A stretch of 64,000 nucleotides of DNA. It comes from Acorus gramineus. Its lineage: Eukaryota > Streptophyta > Magnoliopsida > Acorales > Acoraceae. Position numbers and translations under genes: made by a program. Of the stretch, positions 1-10,539 are shown in pieces (positions within the stretch are counted from its first letter, which is position 1; each line of letters begins with the position of its first letter). Location: positions 8,225,670 through 8,289,669 of the forward strand of contig CM060856.1 in assembly GCA_030737835.1 (NCBI GenBank), given 5' to 3'. The notes below the pieces were generated by a model that made no database searches, was not told the DNA's origin, and was given only the letters and a program-made list of their open reading frames with translations.

Positions 1-12
1 CTCCATTGGTAG

Positions 13-3000
13 GCTGGCGATTTATAAAGCTCTTTATTCATTCGGGGGTTACATGTCAGATGTGGTTGCAGCGGTCGATCAGGTATAACTAACACACACT
101 TCTCAAGGAGAAAAACTCTTCATTTTCAGAATGAGAAAATAACTCCTTCTATAGAAGAAGTTTTTTTTTATGTAAAAGTTAATTTTTTTTTTGATAAAAA
201 TACCCTTATGAAATTTTATAAATTCCTAAAAAACCATTTTTAGTTATTATTAATAACAAATTTTCTCTCATCTCTTTCATTATAAATTGTCAAAAAAAAA
301 TTTACTATGTGAATTTGACCGAGTAACTATATATAAAAAACTATATATAAAAAAAATTTATATAAAAAAACTATATATAAAAAATGCTTCACATATTAAT
401 ATTTTGAAAAATATTACATAGTAGTTGAGATACTGCTCTCGTTTATTATTGACCGTCGACAGCACGTATTAATGCATGGGCATGTTGGGATATAACATAA
501 TATTACAACAAACTCATAATATTATAACAAAATAATACTATAACAAACTCACCGACGCACGTTATTAATGCATGGGCTTGTTGGGATCTCCGATCTCATA
601 ATATTATAACAAACTCACCAAGCGAATGATATTTATTTGAGAGTTATTTAAGCCATTATGTTATTTTTTAGTAATGAATTTTAAGAGCAATGTCTTTATT
701 TAATAAGATTATTATTATTTTAATAATATTATTTTATATAATTTTATTATTAATGCGTTGTAGGTAAATATTATTGTAGTTATATGTGTGTTTTGGTCAT
801 TTGACTGTATAGTTGATTATATTTATTTATATTAATTTATTACAATAATTGTATAAAATAGAGTCAATGGTATTTTAGAAAATTCATGTGATTACTATTA
901 CAAAAATGCTTTTTAAAAACATTCATGAACGTGTGTTTTCAAACAGTTTCTACTTCAAATACAAGAAGTTCTTTCTCTAGAAGTAACTTCTTCAAGAAAG
1001 AACTTCTTATAAAAGTATTTCCAGACAAGTTGTCAAACTATACCTAGAACATCAATAACAACTTATTTCCACCTATTCAGTTATACCCACCTATCCCTTC
1101 TAAACAAAGCTCCTATACTACTGTATTCCACATCTATTATAATACGCAAGCAGGGGATCATGTTTTGATTCATGGTCATATTGTCTTCAATGTCTCAGGC
1201 AGTAGAAGATGGAGTGGATATCCTGAGTCTCTCCATCGGCCCGGCGACCGTCCCAGCAGGCCCCTCCGCCTTCCTCAACGTGCTCGACATCGAACTCCTC
1301 TTCGCCGTAAAAGCGGGAGTGTTAGTCATCCAGGCGGTCGGCAACGGCGGCCCGTCATCCACTTCTGTCCTCTCATTCAGCCCGTGGATCGTCAGCGTGG
1401 CGGCCGCCGACACCGACCGCAAGTACAACAACTCGGTCGAGCTCGGCAATGGACGGATCCTCCCCGGCTCCGGACTCGCTCGTAAAACACTCAAATCCTC
1501 TCTTTCACGAAAAATTTCATATCCGTACATACTGAGAAGAATTCCATCAATACATGTGTGCATGTATAGATGAATGACACTCGTCAATTTATTAATGAGA
1601 GGGACGATTGTTGTCACCCATACAAATCCACACACATCCTAATAGAAATCTCATCAATACTCACAAAAATTGCGATTGTTTAATTACGATATCGAATTTT
1701 TAATGAAAAATTTCATATCAATACGTCTATCAGTACATGTGTACATATATGGATTAATAACACTTGTCCAGTTTCTAACGAGGGACAATGACCGTTATCA
1801 TCCATCCACATCCACACACGTACCGATGAAATCTCATCAATACGCATAGCTATCCCAATTGTTTGATCTATCGTTCTCGAACTTTCAATGAAGCTCCGAC
1901 GTCTGGGGCGACGCACATCCCGATCGCGTCGGCCAGGGACGTCATCCGGCGGAACTCGACCGACATGCTGATGAAACTGGAGGACTGTCAACGGCCGGAG
2001 GTGTTCGCGCGCGGCCTCGCGCGCGGGAAGATCATCATATGCTCGTACACGATGGACTTCATTGACATGTCGGCAAGCATCTCCGTCGTCGCCGAGACCA
2101 TGCGCACGATCGGCGCGGCCGGGTTCATACTCACATTGGACACCGATTTCAGCCCCTTTGTACAGGCCACCGCGGCCACTCTGAGCATCCCCGTCCCCGG
2201 CATCCTATTAGAGACCAATCAAGCCTCTTCGGTGCGTGCGAACCCGATCCATAATAAGAGCTTCTGCACTTCAATTTTAAATATGCGCGTTTGTTCTGTG
2301 AATGCAGGCCTTGTGGAGCTACTACAACACGAACACTGCGAGGAGCAGAGGCGGACGCGTGAGGAGTTTCGGGGCGACGGCAAGGATCCTCGACGGCCGG
2401 CGCGCGGTCTACACCGGGCACGGCCCGGTCGTGGCGTCCTACTCGTCGCGGGGACCCGACGTGAACAACGCGCTCCTCCAGAAGGCCGACGTGTTGAAAC
2501 CAACCGTCATGGCCCCGGGGACCGACATCTGGGCCGCCTGGAGCCCGAGCAGCGGAGGCGACCCCTTCTGCGTGGGCCAAGACTTCGCGCTCCTCTCGGG
2601 CACGAGCATGGCCGCGCCCCACGTCGCGGGCGTCGCCGCCCTCATCAAGCAGCGCAACCCGCGCTGGACGCCCGCCATGGTCACCTCCGCATTGTCGACC
2701 ACAGCAACCGCGACCATTCTCGCCGACCGCGGGAGCTCGCGCGGGCCCGCGGGCCCGTTCGACTACGGCGCAGGGTTCATCAGCCCGGCCCGCGCGCTCG
2801 ACCCGGGGCTCGTGTTCGACGCGCGCTTCGAGGACTACGTGCGGTTCTTGTGCGCGGGCGTCGGCTTGGACGGGAATTCGGTGAGGCGCGCAGTCGGGAT
2901 CGGGTGCGAGGACGGGGAGGAGGGGTGGTCGTCGGACCTCAACGCGCCGAGCGTGGTTGTTTCAAACCTCGTCGGGACGAGGCGGGTGTTGCGGAGGCTG

Positions 3001-3246
3001 ACCAATGTGGGGGGAGAGAGGGAGACGTATAATGTGACGGTACGTGAGCCGAGCGGGGTGTTGGTGAGGGTGGCGCCGGAAGTGTTCGCGATCGAGAAGG
3101 GCGGGGCGGAACATGTGAGGATCTCGCTGACCGCGACGCGCGCGATCAATGAATTTGCGTTTGGAGAGGTCATGTTTGAAGGTGACCGTGGGCATGTTGT
3201 GAGGGTTCCCCTGGCGATCCATGTGACTAGTACCATGGGGGGTTAA
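13..3246 (+). CDS. Subtilisin-like serine protease, SBT2 subfamily, copy 1 (5' part outside window)
   Basis: Secreted-type subtilase. Exons seen: 13-82, 1199-1481, 1894-2231 and 2308-3246, all with GT-AG borders and matching phases; the stop is TAA at 3244-3246. The first exon reads RLAIYKALYSFGG. The second carries VDILSLSIGP and the oxyanion-hole Asn in QAVGNGGP. The third is a protease-associated (PA) domain segment (LARGKIIICSY, GAAGFILTLD). The last holds the catalytic Ser in SGTSMAAPHVAG, then the C-terminal fibronectin-III-like region (TNVGGERETYNVTV, RGHVVRVPLAI). The exons with the catalytic Asp and His, the propeptide and the signal peptide must lie before base 1. The long PA-containing insertion and the phrase IWAAWSP fit plant SBT2 rather than SBT1. 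It is a tandem paralogue of the complete gene at 5060-10539. Exons are strongly GC-rich while introns are AT-rich. The natural substrate is unknown. Confidence 0.93.
1499..1850 (+). repeat. Tandem pair of ~180-bp intronic repeats in subtilase copy 1
   Basis: Within the 1482-1893 intron two similar blocks follow each other, at about 1505-1670 and 1700-1850. Both start near AATTTCATATC, pass through TACATGTGT and GATGAAT-like or GATTAAT-like words, and end with AATCTCATCAATAC or a close variant. Related blocks occur in two introns of the neighbouring paralogue. Nothing suggests coding capacity. Confidence 0.6.
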
Positions 3247-3424
3247 GAAAGCATTGTCTATATATGTGACTATTTATGTATCATGTATGTTCCAATAACT
3301 CTAGTTGCTAACTAAAGTTTGGCACCAGCATTATTAACAAAATTTTGAATAAGAACAGATGCATAACATGCATCATTTTTATGTAATTTGGTCTTCACCA
3401 ATTTTCATCCATGTGAGAATTTTC

Positions 3425-3505
3425 AAGACGAGCCCGCAACACATCATTTTCGCGTCGTCCTACCCATCAAGAGGCCTTACCGTGAACAATGCTTCAATGG
3501 AAAAT
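3425..3505 (+). pseudogene. Possible subtilase exon relic
   Basis: A short reading frame gives ASSYPSRGLTVNNASME, which resembles ASYSSRGPDVNNALLQ in the last exon of both neighbouring subtilases. The DNA match around CGTCCTAC and GTGAACAA supports homology. Similarity ends on both sides within about 40 bases and no other exon is recognisable nearby, so this would be a fragment of an older copy or of a partial gene conversion. A chance match is possible. Confidence 0.35.
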
Positions 3506-3689
3506 GAAACCGAAACGAACTGTTGCAATACTTTGGAGCAAGCATTACCTTTATTTCTTAAGTAAAATATTTACCCTCACTTCAAATCGAAAAGTAGTAG
3601 TTAGGGATCCTTTGTAAATTTGCTTGATAGATTAGGTATCTAACTCGACTTTCCGGTAATTATAGCAGACAAGCCTAAAAGGTGAAACT

Positions 3690-3928
3690 TAGGCCCCGTT
3701 TGGTTCCGTTTAATAAAAGCGATTATGTTTTTAATTAAATAGAAAACTAAAAAGTGTTGTCAAACGTATTCTAAAAAGCTGGCTTAATTAAAAAGTTACT
3801 TTCAGCTTTTAGTGCAAAAATGTTGATTTTTAAAAACAAAAAAAAAATCTGCTTTTCAAGAATCAATTCTATTTAAACCACTTTATTCAAAATTTTATTT
3901 TTTTATAAGTGTTTCCAAACGGACCCTA
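3690..3928. mobile_element. MITE-like element with hAT-type ends
   Basis: The left end TAGGCCCCGTTTGGTTCC and the reverse complement of the right end, TAGGGTCCGTTTGGAAAC, form imperfect terminal inverted repeats about 239 bp apart. The interior is AT-rich without coding capacity. No clean target-site duplication is visible, so class assignment rests on the TAGGG/CGTTTGG ends common in plant non-autonomous hAT elements. Confidence 0.6.
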
Positions 3929-3973
3929 GAGTGAGAGGAGAAGAAAAAAGAATCAACTATCCCGGTTACTCAT

Positions 3974-4338
3974 ATATCCACCACCACCACCTACAAAATT
4001 TTTGGGTGGTGGGGACAGTAGAGGGAGGGGGGAAATAGGGAGAGAGAGAGGAAGGGGGAAGGGGGCGGGGAGGGCGACAACATGTTGAGGGTGGGGAGGA
4101 GAAGCCTGGGAAGGGGAAGAGGAAGAGAGAGAGAGAGATCGATCCTCCCCCCTCTCTATCCTCTGTCACCTCCCCCTTCTAACACCCCTCTCTTCTCTCT
4201 CTCCCACTCCTCCCCAGCTCATCTGATCTCCTCTGCCCACTGCCCCCTTCGCCAGCCACTCCCCACCGCCACCCCCACTCTCTCTTCCGTATTATCCCCA
4301 CCACCCAAATAAGAATTTGTAAGTGGTGGGGATAGAGA
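3974..4338. repeat. Purine/pyrimidine foldback with CCACCAC ends
   Basis: The left end reads CACCACCTACAAAATT followed by TTTGGGTGGTGGGG. The reverse complement of the right end reads CACCACTTACAAATTC followed by TTATTTGGGTGGTGGGG. Inside, the left half is nearly all purine (GGGAGG and GAGA runs) and the right half nearly all pyrimidine. Each end is also a small palindrome. It could be a MITE or a simple-sequence expansion. Short open frames here are low-complexity and are not called as genes. Confidence 0.5.
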
Positions 4339-5059
4339 TAAGGGTGGTGCTTATGGTGATATGTTAGTGGGAGGGTCCATTCTCAAAAGAATCATCAAGC
4401 AATGATCATATCTTTTTCTTGACCACAAGGCACCCGTGACAAACACATTTAACTGTTCAATGTCATTCTCAATCGCTGGCTATTGATTTGTTTAACATGT
4501 TCAACAATGGCTCGGATTAGTGAATTCTTTGTTTCAGAACTCTCTTTTGAATCAGACATTTGTTAACGTTTTTCTATGATTGTTTTTTACTTTGTCTCCC
4601 CCTTCCTTGTATATTCTTTTCGGACATTTGAGATTTCGGTTGGAATGAAATCGAGTAGCATTTGTCTACATATTCTCAAAAAAAAAAAAAAAAAAAAACA
4701 GTGGTCTATAATCAATTGGATCTTAAACACTAATGCATCACACAAAATGTTTATGCATTCAATGGTTGACTCTAATTTAATACCTCAATCAACGGTTATA
4801 ACTAAATTTCACAAGTGCAAAAATTTAATGCACTTTTCAAAACATTAAATGCATCTAATGCGAATGAAGGATGTGTTTGACGCATGAAGTTTTTGTGTGC
4901 CTACCATAACCCTAGCAAACACCGTAGTTGGGGTTTATTTAAGCTATATTTAAACCTACCAAAAAAATCACCCAAAGATGATGATGGATGAGACATTTAT
5001 ATGTACTCTTTGACAATGCAAGAGTCTCACCATATTGAATAGGCTCTTCTGACTTCATC

Positions 5060-8000
5060 ATGTCATCAATGGCATCCATAATTCTCTTCATTATGATCTT
5101 CATCAGTGCTTCCCTGCTGGAGGCAAAGGTCTTCATAGTGCTCATGGAGGGTGACCCTATGGTTTCTCACAAAGACAAACAAACTCATCCCATGTTAGTG
5201 TTTTGAAGTGTTTGTCAATATTTGTGTCTTTGTTCCTTCACAAATCACAATAGGTGTAACTTCTTTTTTATAGGACCCATGAAGATGTTAAATTGTACAA
5301 GGAGAGCATGCTTGCAAAACATGACCTCTTCTTTGACTCTCTTCTCCGAAGAGGGTCATACACCAAGCTCTACAGCTACACTCATTTGCTCAATGGCTTG
5401 GCTATCCACACCACATCTGAAGAGGTACATTGTAGCCAGAGTTTTATCATATGTTACAATTATAGTCACATAGCACTCAGTTTTCTCGCATGTTCTAAAA
5501 AATACTCTGATTGGATAACTCTTGTAATTATCAGCTTAATATATATTTTCCAAACGGTGCATGTGTTTACTACATTCAAAACCACCTTAGCATCCATTTA
5601 GTTTAAATGATAACATTCTTCATAAATTTAAAATTTTAATTCTACTTGTAGTAGTTGCATTCATAACATTATAAAATACATATGCATCCGGAAAATAGTT
5701 TAATTATTTCCACATTTTTATTGTACTTATACAATATAATTTATAAATATACACGTATTGTCTCGAATGAAACACTTGTCGAAAACCACAGGCCATTGGA
5801 ATCCTGCAAAGCGCAAGTGGGGTGCAAGCCGTGCACGAGGACGTGAAGATGGCGAAGCTCACAACGCACACGCCGGACTACCTTGGCATCCCGTCCTCCG
5901 TGTGGCCCTCGCTAGGTGGGGCGCCGCACGCTGGCGAGGGGGTGGTGATAGGCATGGTAGACACCGGCATCGACCCGAACCACCCGAGCTTTGACGACAC
6001 AGGACGACGCCCCAAGCAGGGCGGACCCAACGGCGGTTTCAACGGAACATGCGAGACAGGGCGAGGTTTCCCAAGGGGCATTTGTGGCGGTAAGATAGCC
6101 GCTGCCCGATACTTTGCACGTGGGGCGATAGCCAATGGCGACTTCAACGCCACTCGTGACTATGCGTCCCCATTTGACGCCGATGGCCATGGCAGGCAAG
6201 ACTAGTTTGTTGCATCCCATCAGTTTTTATTAGACCTGTTAACATGTGTCACCCCACATGTTTAGCGTGTGTGTTTTATGAGATGAGATTCAACACTGAC
6301 TGACTGGATTCCATCCCGCTTATTGTTAAAATTCTATGCTTTTACTCATTTGTTTCAATTTCGTATAGCCATACCGCAGCTATTGCTGCTGGAAACTACA
6401 GAACGCCTGTGATGGTGAATGGTTTCAACTATGGCTATGCAAGTGGTATGGCACCTGGAGCTCAGTGAGTAATTTGTACACAAGTACACAACTGAATGTT
6501 GTTTTTGTTGTTGTTCTTGTTTTATGTGCTTAAATTTTCTCAAATATATGTCTCTATTGGTAGGCTCGCGATCTATAAAGCTCTTTATTCATTTGGAGGT
6601 CACATGTCAGACGTAGTTGCGGCGATTGATCAGGTACAACTTACAAGATGTGTTATAAAATATTCTTATTATAAAAACTTTGATCAGTTTGATGATATCT
6701 AGATTATTTATTATGTCATTCAATCAATTTTTATTATGGATGATATCAGTTATGTGATTGGTCAATATTGATAAATTTTTATGTCATTGTGTAGAGATGG
6801 AATTTCTATCAGTATGTGTCTAGATGAACTATATGTCTCTATCAAAGCGAATTAATAGGATGTCTATTAATGATTTTTTTATTAATGAAAGATTTTTTAC
6901 TCTTTGATGGACACGTGTCATTTATCCATAAACATATTGATTTTAATCCTATCAACATGTATTGATATGAAATTTTTTTATCAATATTAGTTTGACTCAC
7001 CAAATGATCAAGTTTTTTTAATTCTCTATTAATTTTCTCTGTGAACCATTGATCAACTTATGATATTAAATGCATCTCATTAAACAAGACATGACCGGGT
7101 TAGGTACCATTAAACAACTTGTGAAATTTTCTCATTGTGGTTGAACTCAAATGTTATTAACAAATTTTTGTAATGTTCCGATGTTATGACATTACCTGAA
7201 TATCATGAATTTTTAATTAATATTAGTGATTTTGCACGTTAAAGTTATTTTCTTGTATTTATATTTTAAAATTTTTACCAAATTTGATATGCCAGTATTA
7301 CTTTAGCCCCCATTTTTTTCCGGTATAACCCCCCAGATAACTCCGGATAATCCTGGATAAGTATTTTAGAGTGTTTGTTTACCCCGATAACACACGATAA
7401 AGTATGCCAGAATAAACCATGATAAAGTGGTATATAGATTCCAATCAACCCCTGGAATTAAAGTTATCCTAGGTTATACCACCCAAAGAATATGTGGGCC
7501 CACTGTCAAATCAACTGTCACCACCTCTTATAAATCACCTGTCAAATCAACTATCATTATTTTTTTACCTTTTATAAATCCTTATCTATACTTTATTCAC
7601 ATTTTATCCAAACAACAAAACATTTATTCTTACGTTTACCAACGAGAATAATTCAAAACACAACCAAATACAAAATCACTTTATCCTTATTTATACTCAC
7701 TTATGCTCGGATAAATGTATACCCTAGAATAAAACTTATCCCCGTTTCAAACGGAGGCTCAATGTTGAACCCCACCAATTTTTGTCGATCCAATTTAGGA
7801 GGGTCACGTGGTTAAAATTTTAACAAAACTCACACTTTAAACACGTATAAAATCCAACATTAATTGAATCACATCTCAGAAAGTACAAGATGGAAACTCT
7901 ATATATTGATATGAGTTGTATTGTCAACAAACAATGTCCTTCTTAGGCAATAGAAGATGGAGTCCATATCCTAAATCTCTCCTTCGGCCCGGGGGTTGTC

Positions 8001-10539
8001 CCAACGGGACCCTCTGCCTTCCTCAACGTGCTCGACATCCAACTCCTCTTGGCCGTAAAATCTGGAGTGCTAGTCGTCCAGGCCGTCGGCAACGAGGGCC
8101 CGTCTCCGACTTCCATCCTCTCATTCAGCCCGTGGATCGTTAGCGTTGCTGCCTCCGACACCGACCGCAGGTACAACAACTCGATCGAGCTCGGCAATGG
8201 ACAATTCCTCCCCGGCTCCGGACTCGCACGTAAGCCACTCAAATCATCGTTTTAATTAAAAAAAAAATTCATATCAGTACGTACTAATAAAATTTCTTCA
8301 ATACATGCGTACATGTATGGATGAATAACATGTGTCCGTGTATTAGCGAGGGATGATTGTTAATTATTTGATAAACACGTGTCATCCATGAACATCCTTC
8401 CACACACACATTGTTTGTATGTCTAGGTTATGTAATAATAATAGTTATATGTTTTTTTTGTCATTCCATTCGCGCGCGCGGTGTGTATAGATTACGTAAT
8501 AATATACAAGAAATTGATAAATGCTAATCACATAACAATGTACAAGAGATAAATAACAACATACTCGAATCTTCTTTTTAACCAAAGATTTTCATATCAG
8601 TATGTATTGACACTACAACAAAATAGATTTAAAATGTCTGTCACCAAACCTATGTTTTGTTGTAGTGTGATAAAAATTCCATTAATACATGTGTACACGC
8701 ATATGCACGATTGTTAATTATTTGACAGACGCGTGTCATCCATCCACATCTAAACACATATTAATAGAAATCTCATCAATATGCTTAGTGTAGGTTGTTT
8801 GATTTCAATTTTATAATTTTGATGAAGCTCCGACGTCCGGGGCGGAGCGCCTTCAGATCGCGGCAGCCGGGGACTTGTGTCGACAGAACGACAGTGTCAT
8901 GCTGATGGAGAACTGCATGCGCGCGGAGCCATTCGTGCGCAGCCTCGCGCGCGGTAAGATCATCGTATGCTCGTACATCGAAATGGAGTACATCACGACG
9001 AGCGTCTCCGTTGTTGCCGAGACCATGCGGACGGTCGGTGCCGCCGGGTTCATACTTACCTTGGACTATGATCTCAACCCTTCCGCGCGTATCAGCCTTG
9101 GTACCGTGAACCTCCCCGTCCCCGGCATCGTTTTAGATACTGTTCAAGCCTCTTCGGTGCGTATGAATAAATTACTATTCTATTATATAGATAATGAATA
9201 AATCATTTTTTTTTAGAAAACATAATTATAAAGTTTTTATTATTTAATTAATTATAGATAAGTTATGAATAAAATATAAATAAAAAATTATAAATGTGAA
9301 ATTAAGAAGTGATCAACATGTGATTTAACATGTAAACCTCTCTAACATGAAATAACACAATTTTATAAGAATTTAAAATACTAATATAAATTTAATTATA
9401 TCTATTCTAACGTAGCTATATCCACTATTTTTTTTTACTTCATTTAAATCATATTTAATAAAAACTCATTCCGATTTATTCATGTGGAGAAATAAACAAG
9501 TTTTTCTATTTATTCACTTTTATTTTATCATATTCTCCATCTATTCTGCTATCCAAACCGGGTTTGAGTGTCTCTCTGTCCGTTTCGCGAGCGAATGCAG
9601 GCCTTGTGGAAGTACTACAACGCGAACACCGCAAAGGGCAGAGACGGGACCGTGACGCGCTTCGGGGCGACCGCGAGGATCCTCGATGGCCGTCACGCAA
9701 CATACACCCGGCAAAGCCCGGTGGTGGCGTCCTACTCGTCTCGGGGCCCCGACGTGAACAACGCCTTCCTCCAGACGGCCGACGTCCTAAAACCAACCCT
9801 CACAGCCCCAGGTAGCTACATCTGGGCCGCCTGGAGCCCCGAAAGCGAGAGCGACAGCTTCAACAAAGGCCAACACTTCGCGCTCCTCTCGGGCACGAGC
9901 ATGGCCGCGCCCCACGTCGCGGGCGTCGCCGCACTTATCAAGCAGCGCAACCCGCATTGGACGCCCGCCATGATCACCTCCGCATTGTCGACCACGGCCC
10001 GCTCGCCAGACATCCTCGCCGACCGCGGCAACTCGCGCGGGCCCGCGGACCCGTTCGACTGCGGCGCGGGGTTCATCAGCCCGGCCCGCGCGCTCGACCC
10101 GGGACTCGTGTTGGAGGCCCGTTTCGACGACTACTTGCGGTTCCTGTGCGTGGTCCCGGGCGTGGACGGTGAGTCGGTTATGCGCGCGGTCGGGACCGGG
10201 TGCGCCGGGCCGACGGGTTCGCCCGCGGACCTCAACATGCCGAGCGTGGTTGTTTCGAACCTCGTCAGGTCGATGCGGGTGATGCGGAGGCTGACCAATG
10301 TGGGGGGAGAGAGGGAGATGTATAATGTGACGGTGCGGGAGCCAAGCGGGGTGTCCGTGAGGGTGGCGCCCCAGGTGTTTGCGATCGAGAAGGACGGGGC
10401 GGAGCATTTGAGGATATCGATCCGATCGGAGAGCGCGATCAATGAATTTGTGTTTGGAGAGATCGTGTTGAAAGGTGACCGTGGGCATGTTGTGAGGGTT
10501 CCACTTGCGATCTATGTGACTAGTACTTTGGGGGATTGA
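5060..10539 (+). CDS. Subtilisin-like serine protease, SBT2 subfamily, copy 2 (complete)
   Basis: Eight exons: 5060-5193, 5274-5424, 5792-6195, 6369-6464, 6564-6633, 7947-8229, 8828-9156 and 9601-10539, totalling 2406 nt and 801 aa. The start is MSSMASIILFIMIFISAS, a signal peptide; the ATG at 5069 is an in-frame alternative. The inhibitor-I9 propeptide follows (FIVLMEGDP to HTTSEE, about residues 24-95). The catalytic triad is Asp152 (IGMVDTGID), His231 (DGHGSHTA) and Ser589 (SGTSMAAPHVAG), with oxyanion Asn334 (QAVGNEGP). A PA domain spans about 380-490, and an Fn3-like tail ends in RVPLAIYVTSTLGD. Length and order match plant SBT2 proteases, which act in the secretory pathway or apoplast. 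The third intron has a GC donor (CAG then GCAAGA at 6196). Copy-specific changes such as VHILNLSFGP, where copy 1 has VDILSLSIGP, suggest divergence, but no motif is broken. Confidence 0.94.
6790..6985 (-). repeat. Inverted copy of the subtilase intronic repeat
   Basis: Read on the minus strand this block contains AATTTCATATCAATACATG and later ATGACACGTGTCCATC. It therefore matches the repeats in the 1482-1893 and 8230-8827 introns, but in the opposite orientation. It lies in the 1.3-kb fifth intron of subtilase copy 2. Confidence 0.5.
7302..7762. mobile_element. MITE-like element in subtilase copy 2 intron 5 (TTATCC-rich family)
   Basis: The ends are imperfect inverted repeats: TTTAGCCCCCATTT on the left, and TTGAGCCTCCGTTTG on the right read in reverse. 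Subterminal regions are crowded with GATAA/TTATCC words. The block near 7620-7650 (TTACGTTTACCAACGAGAAT) recurs at about 44850 and, inverted, near 30085-30110, so this is one of several copies of a family in the window. It has no coding capacity. Confidence 0.6.
8260..8800 (+). repeat. Two intronic repeats in subtilase copy 2 intron 6
   Basis: Blocks at about 8265-8410 and 8590-8800 each run from TTCATATCAGTA through ATACATG and GATTGTTAATTATTTGA to CACGTGTCATCCAT or a close variant. They match the repeat pair in the corresponding intron of copy 1. The repeat was therefore probably present before the gene duplication, or has spread within this gene family. Confidence 0.55.
9180..9500. repeat. 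AT-rich interspersed repeat in subtilase copy 2 intron 7
   Basis: The sequence contains ATAAGTTATGAATAAAATAT and, later, GATTTAACATGTAA and ATAACACAATTTTA. The same words in the same order occur at about 53175-53300. Copy 1 has only a 76-bp intron at this position, so the ~370-bp excess here is probably an insertion after duplication. Confidence 0.5.

Larger units (their letters stand above)
3247..5059. other. Intergenic region between the two subtilase copies
   Basis: This stretch has the 3' flank of copy 1, a probable short subtilase relic near 3425-3505, a MITE-like element at 3690-3928, a low-complexity foldback at about 3974-4338, an A-run near 4679-4698, and the promoter of copy 2. The flank at 3305-3420 resembles the flank of copy 2 at about 10870-10960 (both share ATGCATCATTT in similar surroundings), so the duplication reached past the stop codons. 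I see no other gene. Confidence 0.6.

Noticed and set aside
4082..4312. Open frames in the CT/GA-rich block before subtilase copy 2
   Set aside because: Low-complexity Ser/Pro/Arg composition inside a foldback; no domain, no splice or start context.
5060..10539. Reading subtilase copy 2 as a pseudogene because its exon 3 lacks a GT donor
   Set aside because: A GC-AG intron restores the frame exactly, gives DGHGSHTA, and the whole 801-codon model is open with all catalytic residues.
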